64,000 bases of DNA from Candidatus Paracaedibacteraceae bacterium (GCA_019636035.1 JAHBYI010000002.1:310001-374000); one strand, 5' to 3'. Shown: positions 52,099 to 61,020, counted from the stretch's first letter. Made by a program: numbers and translations. Notes: generated from the letters alone by a model not told the origin.

Positions 52099-53136
52099 AT
52101 GTACAAAATATATATTCGAAACTTCCTGTTTTATCTTTTTATTATCGGATTCATCACGATATCCCTCATTTATAACATTGATAAACCGATTATTCTCGTT
52201 CTCAATAGCTATAATACGGATTATTCATGGACACGCGATGTTAACGAAGGGCTCAAGAAAGTCTTGACAGCTACGGGATCTTATAATGTTCGTTGGCATT
52301 ATATGGATACCAAAAACTATCCTTCAGAAAGCCATAAACAACGTGCAGGGTTACTGGCAAGGCGTGTTGTTGATGAAATTAAACCGAATATTATTATCGC
52401 TGTTGATGACGATGCTCAGGAATATGTTGCTAAATATTATATTGATCGCCCTTATATTGATATTGTTTATTCAGGTGTTAATGCGTCACCAGAGGCCTAT
52501 GGTTATGAGAAAGCATCTAACGTGACAGGGATTTTAGAACGACTACCGCTTGGCGGAATCCGGGATACGCTTCTTGCCATTTTAAAGGATAATCCTAGTT
52601 TGCCTGAAATCAAGATTTTGCACTTGTCTGATGACTCCGGAACTGTTCAGGCGGATGACGAGTTTCTGCACAATTTTGGTAAAAATTGGGATCCGATAAA
52701 GTTACGACCTTCTATCTTAGTTCATAAATATTCAGAGTGGAAAAAAGCAGTTCTGAACGCCGATCAAGAAGTTAATTGCTTGCTTATTTCTAACTATAGA
52801 AAAGTTTATGATGAGAATGAAAAATTAGTTCCTGCTGCTGATATTATGAAGTGGACTGTTGAAAACTCAAAATTACCGATTGTCGGCGTCAATGGTTTTA
52901 CTGTTGAGGATGGGGCGAAATTTGCTGTTGCCACATCACCGTTTGAACAGGGAGAAGTTGCTGCAAAAATGACGCTCCAAATTTTAAGTGGTAAAAAAAC
53001 AACAGAAATCCCAATAACACAAAGCAAGCAGTTCATTATCTACATGCGTGACAAATTTGAATGGTCACTTCCTGCGATCTATGAAGCTTTTGCTCGCGCT
53101 GCTAATAAGTACTGGGAATCCTCAAAAGAAGACTAA
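52099..53136 (+). CDS. membrane-anchored ABC_sub_bind-type periplasmic binding protein
   Basis: This 345-residue protein has one N-terminal transmembrane helix (IRNFLFYLFIIGFITISLIY) and a periplasmic domain of the ABC_sub_bind family (PF04392): ILVLNSYNTDYSWTRDVNEG, IIIAVDDDAQEYVAKYY, YIDIVYSGVNASPEAYG, VTGILERLPLGGIRDTLLAI, PIVGVNGFTVEDGAKFAVAT. No ABC permease or ATPase is adjacent, and it follows the SLC13 gene closely. It may act as a sensor or ligand-capturing partner of that transporter. That link is inference. Confidence 0.78.
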   Translation: MYKIYIRNFLFYLFIIGFITISLIYNIDKPIILVLNSYNTDYSWTRDVNEGLKKVLTATGSYNVRWHYMDTKNYPSESHKQRAGLLARRVVDEIKPNIIIAVDDDAQEYVAKYYIDRPYIDIVYSGVNASPEAYGYEKASNVTGILERLPLGGIRDTLLAILKDNPSLPEIKILHLSDDSGTVQADDEFLHNFGKNWDPIKLRPSILVHKYSEWKKAVLNADQEVNCLLISNYRKVYDENEKLVPAADIMKWTVENSKLPIVGVNGFTVEDGAKFAVATSPFEQGEVAAKMTLQILSGKKTTEIPITQSKQFIIYMRDKFEWSLPAIYEAFARAANKYWESSKED

Positions 53137-53159
53137 TACCACAGCCATTTTTAACTGAT

Positions 53160-53188
53160 CCAAACGCCTAAGTTAATCTGGCGTTTGG
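53160..53188. terminator. hairpin between convergent genes
   Basis: CCAAACGCC and GGCGTTTGG form a 9-bp stem around 11 nt. It lies between the ends of the binding-protein gene and bamE. U-tracts are short, so efficiency is uncertain. Confidence 0.6.
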
Positions 53189-53193
53189 TATAA

Positions 53194-53646
53194 TTATGGT
53201 GTTCCTGTTCGTGAACCACCTTTTGTTGAGATCTTGCCAAAGTTACTGAACACTTCACGAAGTAAACCTGACTGATGACCGGCTGATGGTGTTTCACGTT
53301 TTACAGGGGTGATTTCACGGACATGCTCACCTTTACGTTCCATAACTTTAGAGACAATACCGGCATCATTAAAGATGACTTCGTACGACAAAAGGTCTGT
53401 TGTTGTCGGTGTCAGGAATGCTTTTGTTTCTGTCTGTTTCGAGATGTAATACCATGTCTCGGGTCTGAAAGCACTAATTGTTGACGGGCTGCCAAAGTTT
53501 TCTTCGACATAGTCACGAGTCGTCTGTCCCGGAATAATCTTAGTAAAGTCTCGGTTATCGTTTTCATACCCTCTATTATCGACGGTTGGGCTGCAACCCG
53601 TTATAAATGAAGATAAAATAACTGTAGGAATAAGAATGCGATTCAT
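53194..53646 (-). CDS. bamE: outer-membrane assembly lipoprotein BamE
   Basis: This 150-residue lipoprotein has the lipobox FITGC, then KIIPGQTTRDYVEENFGSPS and ETWYYISKQTETKAFL, the SmpA/BamE fold. It is part of the BAM complex that inserts outer-membrane proteins. It is divergent from the CBP3-like gene with an 84-bp gap; this pairing (bamE with a ubiquinol-cytochrome c chaperone) is frequent in alphaproteobacteria. The C-terminal 40 residues are low in conservation. Confidence 0.9.
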   Translation of the reverse strand: MNRILIPTVILSSFITGCSPTVDNRGYENDNRDFTKIIPGQTTRDYVEENFGSPSTISAFRPETWYYISKQTETKAFLTPTTTDLLSYEVIFNDAGIVSKVMERKGEHVREITPVKRETPSAGHQSGLLREVFSNFGKISTKGGSRTGTP

Positions 53647-53730
53647 CGTATAGTTAACTCAAAATTGATATGGTTATTCTTAACCTTAGAATTTGCACGA
53701 GACGACACTAATGTCAAGTATGGAGCGATA

Positions 53731-54234
53731 ATGTTTTGGAAAAAAACAGATTCTTCTGAGAAAAAAACGGCAATAAAACTTTATGCTGTCTGTGTCGAGA
53801 TGGCAAGAAAGCCGTCGCATTATCTTGATTTTGATATCAGGGATGAGATTCTGGGGCGATTCGAAGTTTTGTCAGTTTTTTTATTTGTCATGCTGCGTCG
53901 ATTAAAAGAAGAAAAAACCGCTGAAGCATCCACCGTGAGCCAAAAGATGGTTGAGTTATTTGTTGAGGATATGGATCACAGCCTACGTAATGCTCGTTTG
54001 AGTGAAAAAGGTATCGATCGGAATTTCAAACGGTTTATTGAAGGTTTCTTTGGTCGGCTAACGGCCTATGATATGGCTCTTGAGGATGATAGTTTAGATA
54101 GAGCACTTTACAAGAATGTTTATGACAGCAATAATGACTGTATGTCGCAATCGTCTCAATTGGGAAGCTATGTAAAGGCTCAATTAGATCATTTAAAAAT
54201 ACAAAAAAATATTCACGAACTTTGTTTTATATAG
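53731..54234 (+). CDS. ubiquinol-cytochrome c chaperone family protein (CBP3-like)
   Basis: This 167-residue helical protein fits PF03981: AVCVEMARKPSHYLDFDIRD, DEILGRFEVLSVFLFVMLRR, VELFVEDMDHSLRNARLSEK and GIDRNFKRFIEGFFGRLTAY. In mitochondria the homologue Cbp3 helps assemble cytochrome b; the bacterial role is inferred. I start it at 53731 (MFWKKTDSS) after GGAGCG. It leads a run of cbp3-like, yceD, recR, rsmE with 2-10 nt gaps. Confidence 0.85.
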   Translation: MFWKKTDSSEKKTAIKLYAVCVEMARKPSHYLDFDIRDEILGRFEVLSVFLFVMLRRLKEEKTAEASTVSQKMVELFVEDMDHSLRNARLSEKGIDRNFKRFIEGFFGRLTAYDMALEDDSLDRALYKNVYDSNNDCMSQSSQLGSYVKAQLDHLKIQKNIHELCFI

Positions 54235-54243
54235 GATTCAATG

Positions 54244-54765
54244 ATGACACCAGAATTTAGTAGACTATTTAACTTAGATAAAGTCGGGCAATTGCCCTAT
54301 AAATACGACATAACAGCAACAGCCGAAGAATTGACGGAACTTGCTCAACGGTTTGATTTGCTGAGAATTGAGAAACTGGTTGCCACCATTGATATTCGAA
54401 AGTCTGATCATACCAAAGATTTTGAGGTTAATGCCAGAGTTACAGCTGATGTGATTCAAGCTTGTATTGTGACATTGGCTGAAGTTCCTGATTATTTAGA
54501 ATTCGAATTCAAGCTTAGCCTTGTCGAAGGAGATGAAGATCGTTTCCACGATGATATGGATTGGCATACAGAAGCTGAAAAAGAATACGATCTTGAATTT
54601 TATCAAGATAATGAGGTTGATTTTGGTGAGATAACGGCTCAGTATTTATCTCTTGAGATCAATCCTTATCCGCGTGCTGTGATGGATGAGGGTCAAGGCG
54701 AAGAGGTTTTGCCTGAAAAATCAAACCCATTTGCCGTACTTAATGCTTTAAAGGAACATAAGTAA
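54244..54765 (+). CDS. YceD/DUF177 family protein
   Basis: This protein of about 173 residues has the DUF177 features: VTADVIQACIVTLAEVPDYL and the acidic C-terminal half YDLEFYQDNEVDFGEITAQY then LSLEINPYPR. The family is conserved next to rpmF-plsX in many bacteria and is implicated in 23S rRNA or ribosome-related functions. It lies here between the cbp3-like gene and recR instead. The two-Met start (54241/54244) is ambiguous. Confidence 0.85.
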   Translation: MTPEFSRLFNLDKVGQLPYKYDITATAEELTELAQRFDLLRIEKLVATIDIRKSDHTKDFEVNARVTADVIQACIVTLAEVPDYLEFEFKLSLVEGDEDRFHDDMDWHTEAEKEYDLEFYQDNEVDFGEITAQYLSLEINPYPRAVMDEGQGEEVLPEKSNPFAVLNALKEHK

Positions 54766-54767
54766 CC

Positions 54768-55361
54768 GTGAATAGCCCTGAAATTCAGCTTTTGATTCAG
54801 CATCTGAGTAAACTTCCCGGCCTTGGCCCTCGATCAGGGCGACGTGTCGCTTTGCATCTTTTAAAGAAACGAGAGAAGATTTTTCGCCCCTTGATTCAAG
54901 TGATGCTTGATGCAGAGCAAAAAGTAAAAACATGCCAAGTCTGTTTTGCCCTTGATGCAACAGACCCTTGTAGTTTGTGTACGGATCCTAAACGTGATCC
55001 TCAACAACTTTGTGTTGTGCAAGATGTGGCTGATTTATGGGCAATGGAACGTGTAAACACCTTCAAAGGGCTGTATCATGTTCTGGGTGGCGTTTTATCG
55101 GCTATTGATGGTGTTGGCCCTCAGCAATTGGCCATCCAAAGTTTAATTGAAAGGGTTGCCAAAAGTCAGATAACAGAGGTTATCTTAGCCTTAAATGCAA
55201 CTGTTGATGGGCAGACGACGATTCACTACTTGACTGAACTTCTTAGACCTATGGGTGTTACTGTAACCACACTTGCGCACGGCGTCCCGATTGGCGGAGA
55301 GCTGGATTATCTGGATGAAGGGACGCTCTTTACAGCCTTCCAAGGACGCAGGAGTGCCTAA
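54768..55361 (+). CDS. recR: recombination mediator RecR
   Basis: This 197-residue protein starts at GTG, 2 nt after the yceD stop. It has the HhH region LSKLPGLGPRSGRRVALHLL, zinc finger CQVCFALDATDPCSLC and Toprim domain CVVQDVADLWAMERVNTFKG, YHVLGGVLSAIDGVGP. RecR helps RecO and RecF load RecA at gaps. The dnaX and ybaB genes that often precede recR are not here. rsmE starts on its stop codon. Confidence 0.95.
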   Translation: MNSPEIQLLIQHLSKLPGLGPRSGRRVALHLLKKREKIFRPLIQVMLDAEQKVKTCQVCFALDATDPCSLCTDPKRDPQQLCVVQDVADLWAMERVNTFKGLYHVLGGVLSAIDGVGPQQLAIQSLIERVAKSQITEVILALNATVDGQTTIHYLTELLRPMGVTVTTLAHGVPIGGELDYLDEGTLFTAFQGRRSA

Positions 55362-56050
55362 TGACCAGACTTCATGTTGAAGGAACCCTTGCTACGGGGG
55401 AAGTTTTATCCTTAGCAGACGAACAGGTTCACTATTTACGGAATGTTTTGCGATACGCTGTTGGCGATAGCATTAAGCTCTTTAACCAAGATTATGGTGA
55501 ATTTATTGCAACACTTTGTACCCTGACCAAATCTAAAATAGACGTTCTTATTGGAGAGCAGCTCAGAGTACCTGAGATTGAAAAACAATTAATCCTTTTG
55601 TTTTGCCCGATTAAAAATGATGCTCTGCACTATCTGATTGAAAAATGTACAGAGGTCGGCGTGACAGAGTTTCAGCCGGTCATGATGCAGTACGGGAATA
55701 TCCATAAGATCAATCAGGAAAAACTTCAACGTATTGCAACCGATGCAGCACAGCAATGTGAGCGATTAACTGTCCCGATTATTAAACCTTTACAAAGGTT
55801 GGAGCAGATTTTATCGACATGGGATCATCGACAAAAACTGTATGTTTGTTTTGAAAGAATGTCGGTATCATCTATGCAAAATTTTGTTAATGGTTCGGCC
55901 GTTTTGATTGGCCCGGAAGGGGGGCTGCATCCCAGCGAAGTTGATCTTTTACAACAGCAACCCTTTGTTGTGCCGACGAGCCTTGGTACAACTATTTTAA
56001 GAGCTGAAACCGCAGCTGTTGTTGCAAGCGCATTGCTTTTAAGTCGATAA
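55361..56050 (+). CDS. rsmE: 16S rRNA m3U1498 methyltransferase
   Basis: This 229-residue SPOUT enzyme has EQVHYLRNVLRYAVGDSIKL, KNDALHYLIEKCTEVGVTEF, ATDAAQQCERLTVPII, IGPEGGLHPSEVDLL and LRAETAAVVASALLL. It methylates U1498 of 16S rRNA. The ATG overlaps the recR stop by 1 nt (TAATG). It is followed by ndufa12. Confidence 0.94.
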   Translation: MTRLHVEGTLATGEVLSLADEQVHYLRNVLRYAVGDSIKLFNQDYGEFIATLCTLTKSKIDVLIGEQLRVPEIEKQLILLFCPIKNDALHYLIEKCTEVGVTEFQPVMMQYGNIHKINQEKLQRIATDAAQQCERLTVPIIKPLQRLEQILSTWDHRQKLYVCFERMSVSSMQNFVNGSAVLIGPEGGLHPSEVDLLQQQPFVVPTSLGTTILRAETAAVVASALLLSR

Positions 56051-56091
56051 ATCGGGTACAATTTTAGTAATTATAATGACGTGAGGGTGTC

Positions 56092-56430
56092 ATGACAGAT
56101 ATTGGAACAATTCTTTTTACGTGGTGGTGCGGCCAACTTATTGGCGAAGATGAATTTGGTAACAAATATTACCAAGATAAAAAAAAGAATGTTCGCGGGA
56201 TTTTTCGGCGTTGGGTTATTTATAAGGGAGACGTCGAAGCATCTAAAGTACCTGCCGATTGGCATGGTTGGCTCCATCATACAAACCCGGAACCACCACA
56301 GCCGCGCAAACGGTATTACTGGGAAAAACCTCATCAACGCAATTTAACGGGAACCGTTTATGCGTACCGTCCAAAAGGGTATTATAAACCAATTGAAAAG
56401 AAAAGCTATGAAGCGTGGACACCCCGTTAA
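56092..56430 (+). CDS. NADH:ubiquinone oxidoreductase accessory subunit NDUFA12 family
   Basis: This 112-residue protein matches NDUFA12 (B17.2): LIGEDEFGNKYYQDKKKNVR, RRWVIYKGDVEASKVPADWH, GWLHHTNPEPPQ and AYRPKGYYKPIEKKSYEAWT. It is an accessory complex I subunit found in alphaproteobacteria and mitochondria. It starts shortly after rsmE and before the RelA/SpoT homologue. No other nuo genes are here. Confidence 0.93.
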   Translation: MTDIGTILFTWWCGQLIGEDEFGNKYYQDKKKNVRGIFRRWVIYKGDVEASKVPADWHGWLHHTNPEPPQPRKRYYWEKPHQRNLTGTVYAYRPKGYYKPIEKKSYEAWTPR

Positions 56431-56459
56431 CAAGAAATGTCTTTTGAGGGGCAATTTCA

Positions 56460-58586
56460 ATGGTGAATAGACAGCTTGAAGAATTGCTGGATAAGGTCAT
56501 CCAATCAAACCCAACGGTCGATCAGGAAAAACTGAGGCGTGCCTATGAATTTTGTATGCAAGCGCACGGTTCTCAACTGAGAGCATCAGGAGATCCCTAT
56601 TATACACACCCGCTTGCGGTTGCTGAAATCTTAGCTGAGCTGAAACTTGACTTGGCAACAGTGATCACAGGCCTATTGCATGATACGGTCGAAGATACGC
56701 TTGTCACGCTAGCAGACATTGAAAAAGAGTTCGGTACAGACGTTGCTAATCTTGTGGATGGTGTGACGAAACTTTCTCAGCTACAACTTCAATCAGAACA
56801 TACCAAGCAGGCAGAAAACCTCAGAAAACTCGTGCTGGCTATGTCGACAGACATTCGAGTTTTAATTGTAAAATTGGCTGATCGTCTGCACAACATGCGC
56901 ACCCTGCATCATGTCAGTTCTGATGATAAACGTCGACGGGTTGCTCGTGAAACGATCGAAATTTATGCACCACTAGCAGAACGTATGGGGATGCAGTACC
57001 TCAAGGATGAGTTTGAGGATATTGCTTTTGGTATTATTAATCCGGAAGCTCGCGAATCGGTTCAAAGCCGCCTCAGTTTCCTCTATGAAAATGCGGATTA
57101 TACTGTCGACGCTATTATTGAGGATATCCAGAAGGTTTTGTTATCATCAGGGTTAACCGGATTTCAAGTCAATGGCCGTCAGAAAACACCGTATTCCATA
57201 TGGAAGAAAATGCAGCATAAACGGGTTGCTTTTGAGCAGCTATCCGACATTATGGCCTTTCGGATTGTTGTTGATTCAATTCCGGCTGTTTACCAAGCAT
57301 TGGGTGCTGTTCATAATGCCTATCTTGTCTTGCCAGGGCGATTCAAGGATTATATATCAACACCAAAACCAAACGGCTATCAGTCACTTCACACAGGCTT
57401 GATTGGCCCCTACAACAGCCGCATCGAAGTTCAGATTCGCACTGAAGAAATGCACCGAATTGCCGAATATGGTATCGCATCCCATTGGCAATATAAACAA
57501 GGCGCATCCCATGAAGGGCGTCAGTATGCTTGGCTTCGCGGGTTGTTGGATATTTTGGATCAAGCCTCTAATCCGGAAGAGTTTCTTGAAAATACAAAAC
57601 TTGAAATGTTTCAAGATCAAGTTTTTTGCTTTACCCCCAAGGGGGATCTTATCCAATTACCAAGCGGTGCAACTCCGGTTGACTTTGCTTATGCGGTACA
57701 CTCAAAAGTTGGTGATCATATAACGGCTGCTAAAATTAATGGCAGGCTGATGCCCCTTAGGACGATTTTAAATAACGGGGATCAGGTCGATGCGATTACA
57801 TCAAAAACCCAAAATCCGTCGCCAACATGGGAACGATTTGTTGTTACAGGTAAAGCTCGATCGCACATCCGTAAATTTATTCGCCAACAGCGTCGTGAGC
57901 AATTTAGTGAACTGGGTCGGAGTATCCTTCAAAAATCATTCAAGCAAGCTCATCTTGAATTCGGAGAGAAAATTCTTAAGCCGGCAATTGAACAATTAAA
58001 GCAAGTTGCACTCGAAGATTTGTACGCCAGCATCGGTGAAGGGACACTCTCTATTCATGACGTTATTCAGGCATGCTATCCGACATTTAAGCAAGAGCAG
58101 AATGAACCCAAGCCAAAGAAAGAAAAAGAATCTCCTGAACAATCGAGTAGCTTTTCTATCGAAGGTCTCATTGACGGCATGGCTGTTCGATATGCCGGTT
58201 GTTGCCACCCCTTACCGGGAGATCATATTGCGGGGATTGTCAAAACAGGGAAGGGGATCACGATTCATACAACGGATTGCGATGTCTTAAAGGCATTCTC
58301 TGACCCGAATCGGATTCTGGATTTGAACTGGGGCAGACAAAAAGTTGATGAAAAGTTCGTGGGACGCCTTAAGGCAACATTCTTGAATAAAACGGGCAGC
58401 CTGTCTGCCTTTTCAACAGCCATATCAAAACAAAATGGCAATATTGTTAATATTAAGGTTACGAACAGAACAGCAGATTTTTGGGATATAATCGTTGATG
58501 TTGAAGTCAAAGACACCGCTCACCTGAACACAGTGATTGCCAGTGTTCGCACTTTGTCAATTACCAATCAGGTAGAACGGCTCTAA
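56460..58586 (+). CDS. rsh: bifunctional (p)ppGpp synthetase/hydrolase (RelA/SpoT homologue)
   Basis: This 708-residue protein has the HD hydrolase domain (YYTHPL, HDTVEDT at 74-80, ADRLHNMRT), a synthetase domain (FRIVVDSIPAVYQALGAVHN, YISTPKPNGYQSLHTGLIGP), a TGS domain (FCFTPKGDLIQLPSGATPVD), and a C-terminal ACT domain. The intact HD box and synthetase box indicate a bifunctional Rsh. It senses starvation and sets ppGpp levels. GAGGGGC precedes the start. The RhuM-Fic gene follows 18 nt later, possibly in the same transcript. Confidence 0.95.
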   Translation: MVNRQLEELLDKVIQSNPTVDQEKLRRAYEFCMQAHGSQLRASGDPYYTHPLAVAEILAELKLDLATVITGLLHDTVEDTLVTLADIEKEFGTDVANLVDGVTKLSQLQLQSEHTKQAENLRKLVLAMSTDIRVLIVKLADRLHNMRTLHHVSSDDKRRRVARETIEIYAPLAERMGMQYLKDEFEDIAFGIINPEARESVQSRLSFLYENADYTVDAIIEDIQKVLLSSGLTGFQVNGRQKTPYSIWKKMQHKRVAFEQLSDIMAFRIVVDSIPAVYQALGAVHNAYLVLPGRFKDYISTPKPNGYQSLHTGLIGPYNSRIEVQIRTEEMHRIAEYGIASHWQYKQGASHEGRQYAWLRGLLDILDQASNPEEFLENTKLEMFQDQVFCFTPKGDLIQLPSGATPVDFAYAVHSKVGDHITAAKINGRLMPLRTILNNGDQVDAITSKTQNPSPTWERFVVTGKARSHIRKFIRQQRREQFSELGRSILQKSFKQAHLEFGEKILKPAIEQLKQVALEDLYASIGEGTLSIHDVIQACYPTFKQEQNEPKPKKEKESPEQSSSFSIEGLIDGMAVRYAGCCHPLPGDHIAGIVKTGKGITIHTTDCDVLKAFSDPNRILDLNWGRQKVDEKFVGRLKATFLNKTGSLSAFSTAISKQNGNIVNIKVTNRTADFWDIIVDVEVKDTAHLNTVIASVRTLSITNQVERL

Positions 58587-58604
58587 CTCTATGGAATTTG
58601 CTTT

Positions 58605-59585
58605 ATGTCTGCAACGATTAAGAACATTATAACATTTGTCGCCTCTGACAATCATACATCTTTGTCTGTTCATTTGGACACAAAGGCTGAGACGGTTTGG
58701 TTAAGTCTTAATCAAATCTCTGAGTTATTCGAACGTGACAAATCTGTAATCTCTCGACACCTAAAAAAGATCTTTGATGAGAGAGAACTCGATCGAGATT
58801 CAACTGTTGCATTTTTTGCAACAGTTCAAGATGAAGGCGGTCATCAGGTCAAAAGACATATAGAATATTTCAACTTAGATGCTATTCTCTCTGTCGGTTA
58901 TCGTGTTAACTCCAAGCGAGGTACCGAATTTCGACGTTGGTCTTCACAAATACTAAAAGATTACCTCTTGATGGGATATGCTCATAACCGTGAGTATCTT
59001 CTTAAATCAGGCCTTAATGATGTTTCACGCTCTCTTGATATTCTCAAAAAAAGCCTATTAGCTCATGGTTATACGGATGATATCGGTCATGCAGCAATTG
59101 ATCTAATTCGATCCTATTCTAAGTCATGGCTTTTATTAAACGCTTTTGATGAGAATCGGTTGACTTATAACAACAAAAATATAATCTATCATGAGAATTT
59201 CACCGAAGATTTTTGCGCCGCAAATATCCTCAGTTTCAAACAAGATCTAATGTCTCAACAAGAGGCCTCAGAGTTATTTGGAAATCAAAGAGAGCATGGA
59301 CTGTCTCAAATTCTTGGGAGCATTCATCAAACTTTTGCAGGAGAGCTTCTATACCAATCTATCTATGAACGAGCAGCTCATTTGTTTTATTTCACACTCA
59401 AGGATCATCCTTTTGTAGATGGGAATAAGCGCATCGGCAGTTTTCTCTTATTGCTATACCTTTCAGGCCATCACATTCAATTAGACCATATAACAAACGA
59501 GGGTCTAGTTGCCTTAGCACTTCTAGTTGCCCAAAGCGATCCAACTGATAAAGACATCATCATAAAACTGGTTCTGAACTTATAA
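58605..59585 (+). CDS. RhuM-family protein with C-terminal Fic/DOC domain
   Basis: This 326-residue protein joins an N-terminal RhuM/virulence domain (TKAETVWLSLNQISELFERD, SVISRHLKKIFDEREL, YFNLDAILSVGYRVNSKRGT, FRRWSSQILKDYLLMGYA) to a Fic/DOC domain with the catalytic HPFVDGNKRIGSFL (His about 268). Fic enzymes AMPylate proteins and Doc phosphorylates EF-Tu. The Fic consensus Gly-Asn-Gly-Arg is GNKR here, as in Doc-like proteins. Such RhuM-Fic genes occur on islands and in toxin-antitoxin contexts. It has no obvious antitoxin neighbour. A family C repeat fragment follows its stop. Confidence 0.82.
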   Translation: MSATIKNIITFVASDNHTSLSVHLDTKAETVWLSLNQISELFERDKSVISRHLKKIFDERELDRDSTVAFFATVQDEGGHQVKRHIEYFNLDAILSVGYRVNSKRGTEFRRWSSQILKDYLLMGYAHNREYLLKSGLNDVSRSLDILKKSLLAHGYTDDIGHAAIDLIRSYSKSWLLLNAFDENRLTYNNKNIIYHENFTEDFCAANILSFKQDLMSQQEASELFGNQREHGLSQILGSIHQTFAGELLYQSIYERAAHLFYFTLKDHPFVDGNKRIGSFLLLLYLSGHHIQLDHITNEGLVALALLVAQSDPTDKDIIIKLVLNL

Positions 59586-59597
59586 CAAAGGATTAAT

Positions 59598-59633
59598 CGC
59601 GCCTGTACCTGTATTAAATGGCTCTAGCTCTAT
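59598..59633 (+). repeat. partial copy of intergenic repeat family C (right end)
   Basis: CGCGCCTGTACCTGTATTAA and ATGGCTCTAGCT are identical at all but one position to 60978-61009. It fills the gap between the RhuM-Fic gene and the stop of the degenerate EAL gene. Confidence 0.65.
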
Positions 59634-60829
59634 CAGATTAAATCTTTTGCAGCCAAGAGTTTTTCTATACCAAATCCTTGGAATTGTTCGATACCGCACT
59701 CAAGGCCTGCAAGAATTTCCCTTTCAGTTGTGCATTGATGCAGGATGAACTTATAGGCACCAAAATGTTTAACGAGATCCCTGAGTAAATCTTGATTCTC
59801 TACAAGCCCGCTACTCCATTTTATCTTAAATAAACTGGCGGGAATTTTCTCAAAATTTAAGAGTGGTATATGATCCGAGGTAATTCCCCCCAGAATTAAG
59901 CGACAATCTTTTTGGCGAAGGAGTTCTCGAGCAAAAATCATTACTTCCGGATGAGCCATATAATCAACAACATCAACACAAAAAGATAAGGGTTTTTGTT
60001 TCTTGTAATAGTCGAAAAACCGGTAAAAATTTGACGATATGATGGTTCTGAGGTTGATGTTCGCGTGAAGACTTTCTATAGATTTTGATTCTAAAAGGTC
60101 TCTCATTATGGTTAATGTTTGTTTATCTAAAACAGTTGTTAGATGTTTAAACAACCAAACATTTGCCGTTATTGACTCAGTAATCGCTAGTTTTTCTTGG
60201 ATCTTTTGAATCGATAAAAAGAGGTGGCTTGCAATTTTATGCGGTTTTTCTTTCCCGTCGTACCAAAATATAGATTGTCGTTTTAGGTAAGGGCGAAGGT
60301 CAGAGGCACTGATAATCCTATCAAGGCTGGTTAAGGTCTCACTATCAATTCCACGATCAATCATGGTGACTGAGTTACCATCAACATCTTGCTTGCGAAC
60401 TTTGAACGATGGATCATTTTCAATATCTTGAATAATGTCATCAATTTCACGCCATCTGAGACCAAGGTCATAGATCTGACAGAACGTATCTTTCTTTAAT
60501 GAATCAGATAGAATCGGGTCAGCTGGCAATGTCCTTTTAAATTGAGAGATAGAACGTTCAATCGAGATTATGGGTTGCTTCTCAACAAAACAAACAATGT
60601 TATGATTCAATAATTTATAAACTTTGCCTTGTAAGGGGATAAAAACTCGATTGACTTCACTCAAGGCAACGTCTATTTTCCCGGGTTCACGATTAAAGGG
60701 AAGAAGCTTGGACATATTAAACATGACCGCATGAAATGCTGCTCCGGCAGGTTTTATCCTACGTAAATAATCAATGACGTTTTCCTGAATATCTAAAGAA
60801 TCAGATGTGGCGCAAACATCTTTAGTCAT
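59633..60829 (-). CDS. degenerate EAL-domain-like protein
   Basis: This 398-residue protein has an N-terminal region whose fold resembles a degenerate GGDEF domain and a C-terminal region (about 250-390) with the spacing of EAL domains: SLHANINLRTIISSNFYRFF, LSFCVDVVDYM at the EAL position, RLILGGITSDHIPLLNF where DDFG-tGyss should be, LFKIKWSS at the KID strand, and FQGFGIEKLL at the QGF end. The catalytic acidic residues and metal ligands are absent, so it should not hydrolyse c-di-GMP. Members of such families act as binding or regulatory proteins. The assignment is by pattern only. Confidence 0.6.
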   Translation of the reverse strand: MTKDVCATSDSLDIQENVIDYLRRIKPAGAAFHAVMFNMSKLLPFNREPGKIDVALSEVNRVFIPLQGKVYKLLNHNIVCFVEKQPIISIERSISQFKRTLPADPILSDSLKKDTFCQIYDLGLRWREIDDIIQDIENDPSFKVRKQDVDGNSVTMIDRGIDSETLTSLDRIISASDLRPYLKRQSIFWYDGKEKPHKIASHLFLSIQKIQEKLAITESITANVWLFKHLTTVLDKQTLTIMRDLLESKSIESLHANINLRTIISSNFYRFFDYYKKQKPLSFCVDVVDYMAHPEVMIFARELLRQKDCRLILGGITSDHIPLLNFEKIPASLFKIKWSSGLVENQDLLRDLVKHFGAYKFILHQCTTEREILAGLECGIEQFQGFGIEKLLAAKDLI

Positions 60830-60905
60830 CTTGACTGTATCCCCTTGTTAGATCTTCAATGTATCAAATTCGGGTTAATAAATGTTTAAGACCACGTATA
60901 AAATA

Positions 60906-61011
60906 TATAGCCGACCCATTATAATCCGGCTATGTGTTGCAACGTCTCTCGTGTACTAACTGTACACGTCGTTCCTCGCGCCTGTACCCGTATTAAATGG
61001 CTCTAGCTATA
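60906..61011. repeat. intergenic repeat family C, fullest copy
   Basis: This 106-bp stretch has imperfect terminal inverted repeats: TATAGCCGACCCATTATAAT at the left, and, read in reverse from the right, TATAGCTAGAGCCATTTAAT. An inner hairpin CGTGTAC/GTACACG lies at about 60949-60967. The left part recurs at 2955-2990 and the right part at 59598-59633. It sits between two minus-strand genes and ends 10 nt before the 61021 gene's stop. Confidence 0.65.
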
Positions 61012-61020
61012 GTTTAAAGA

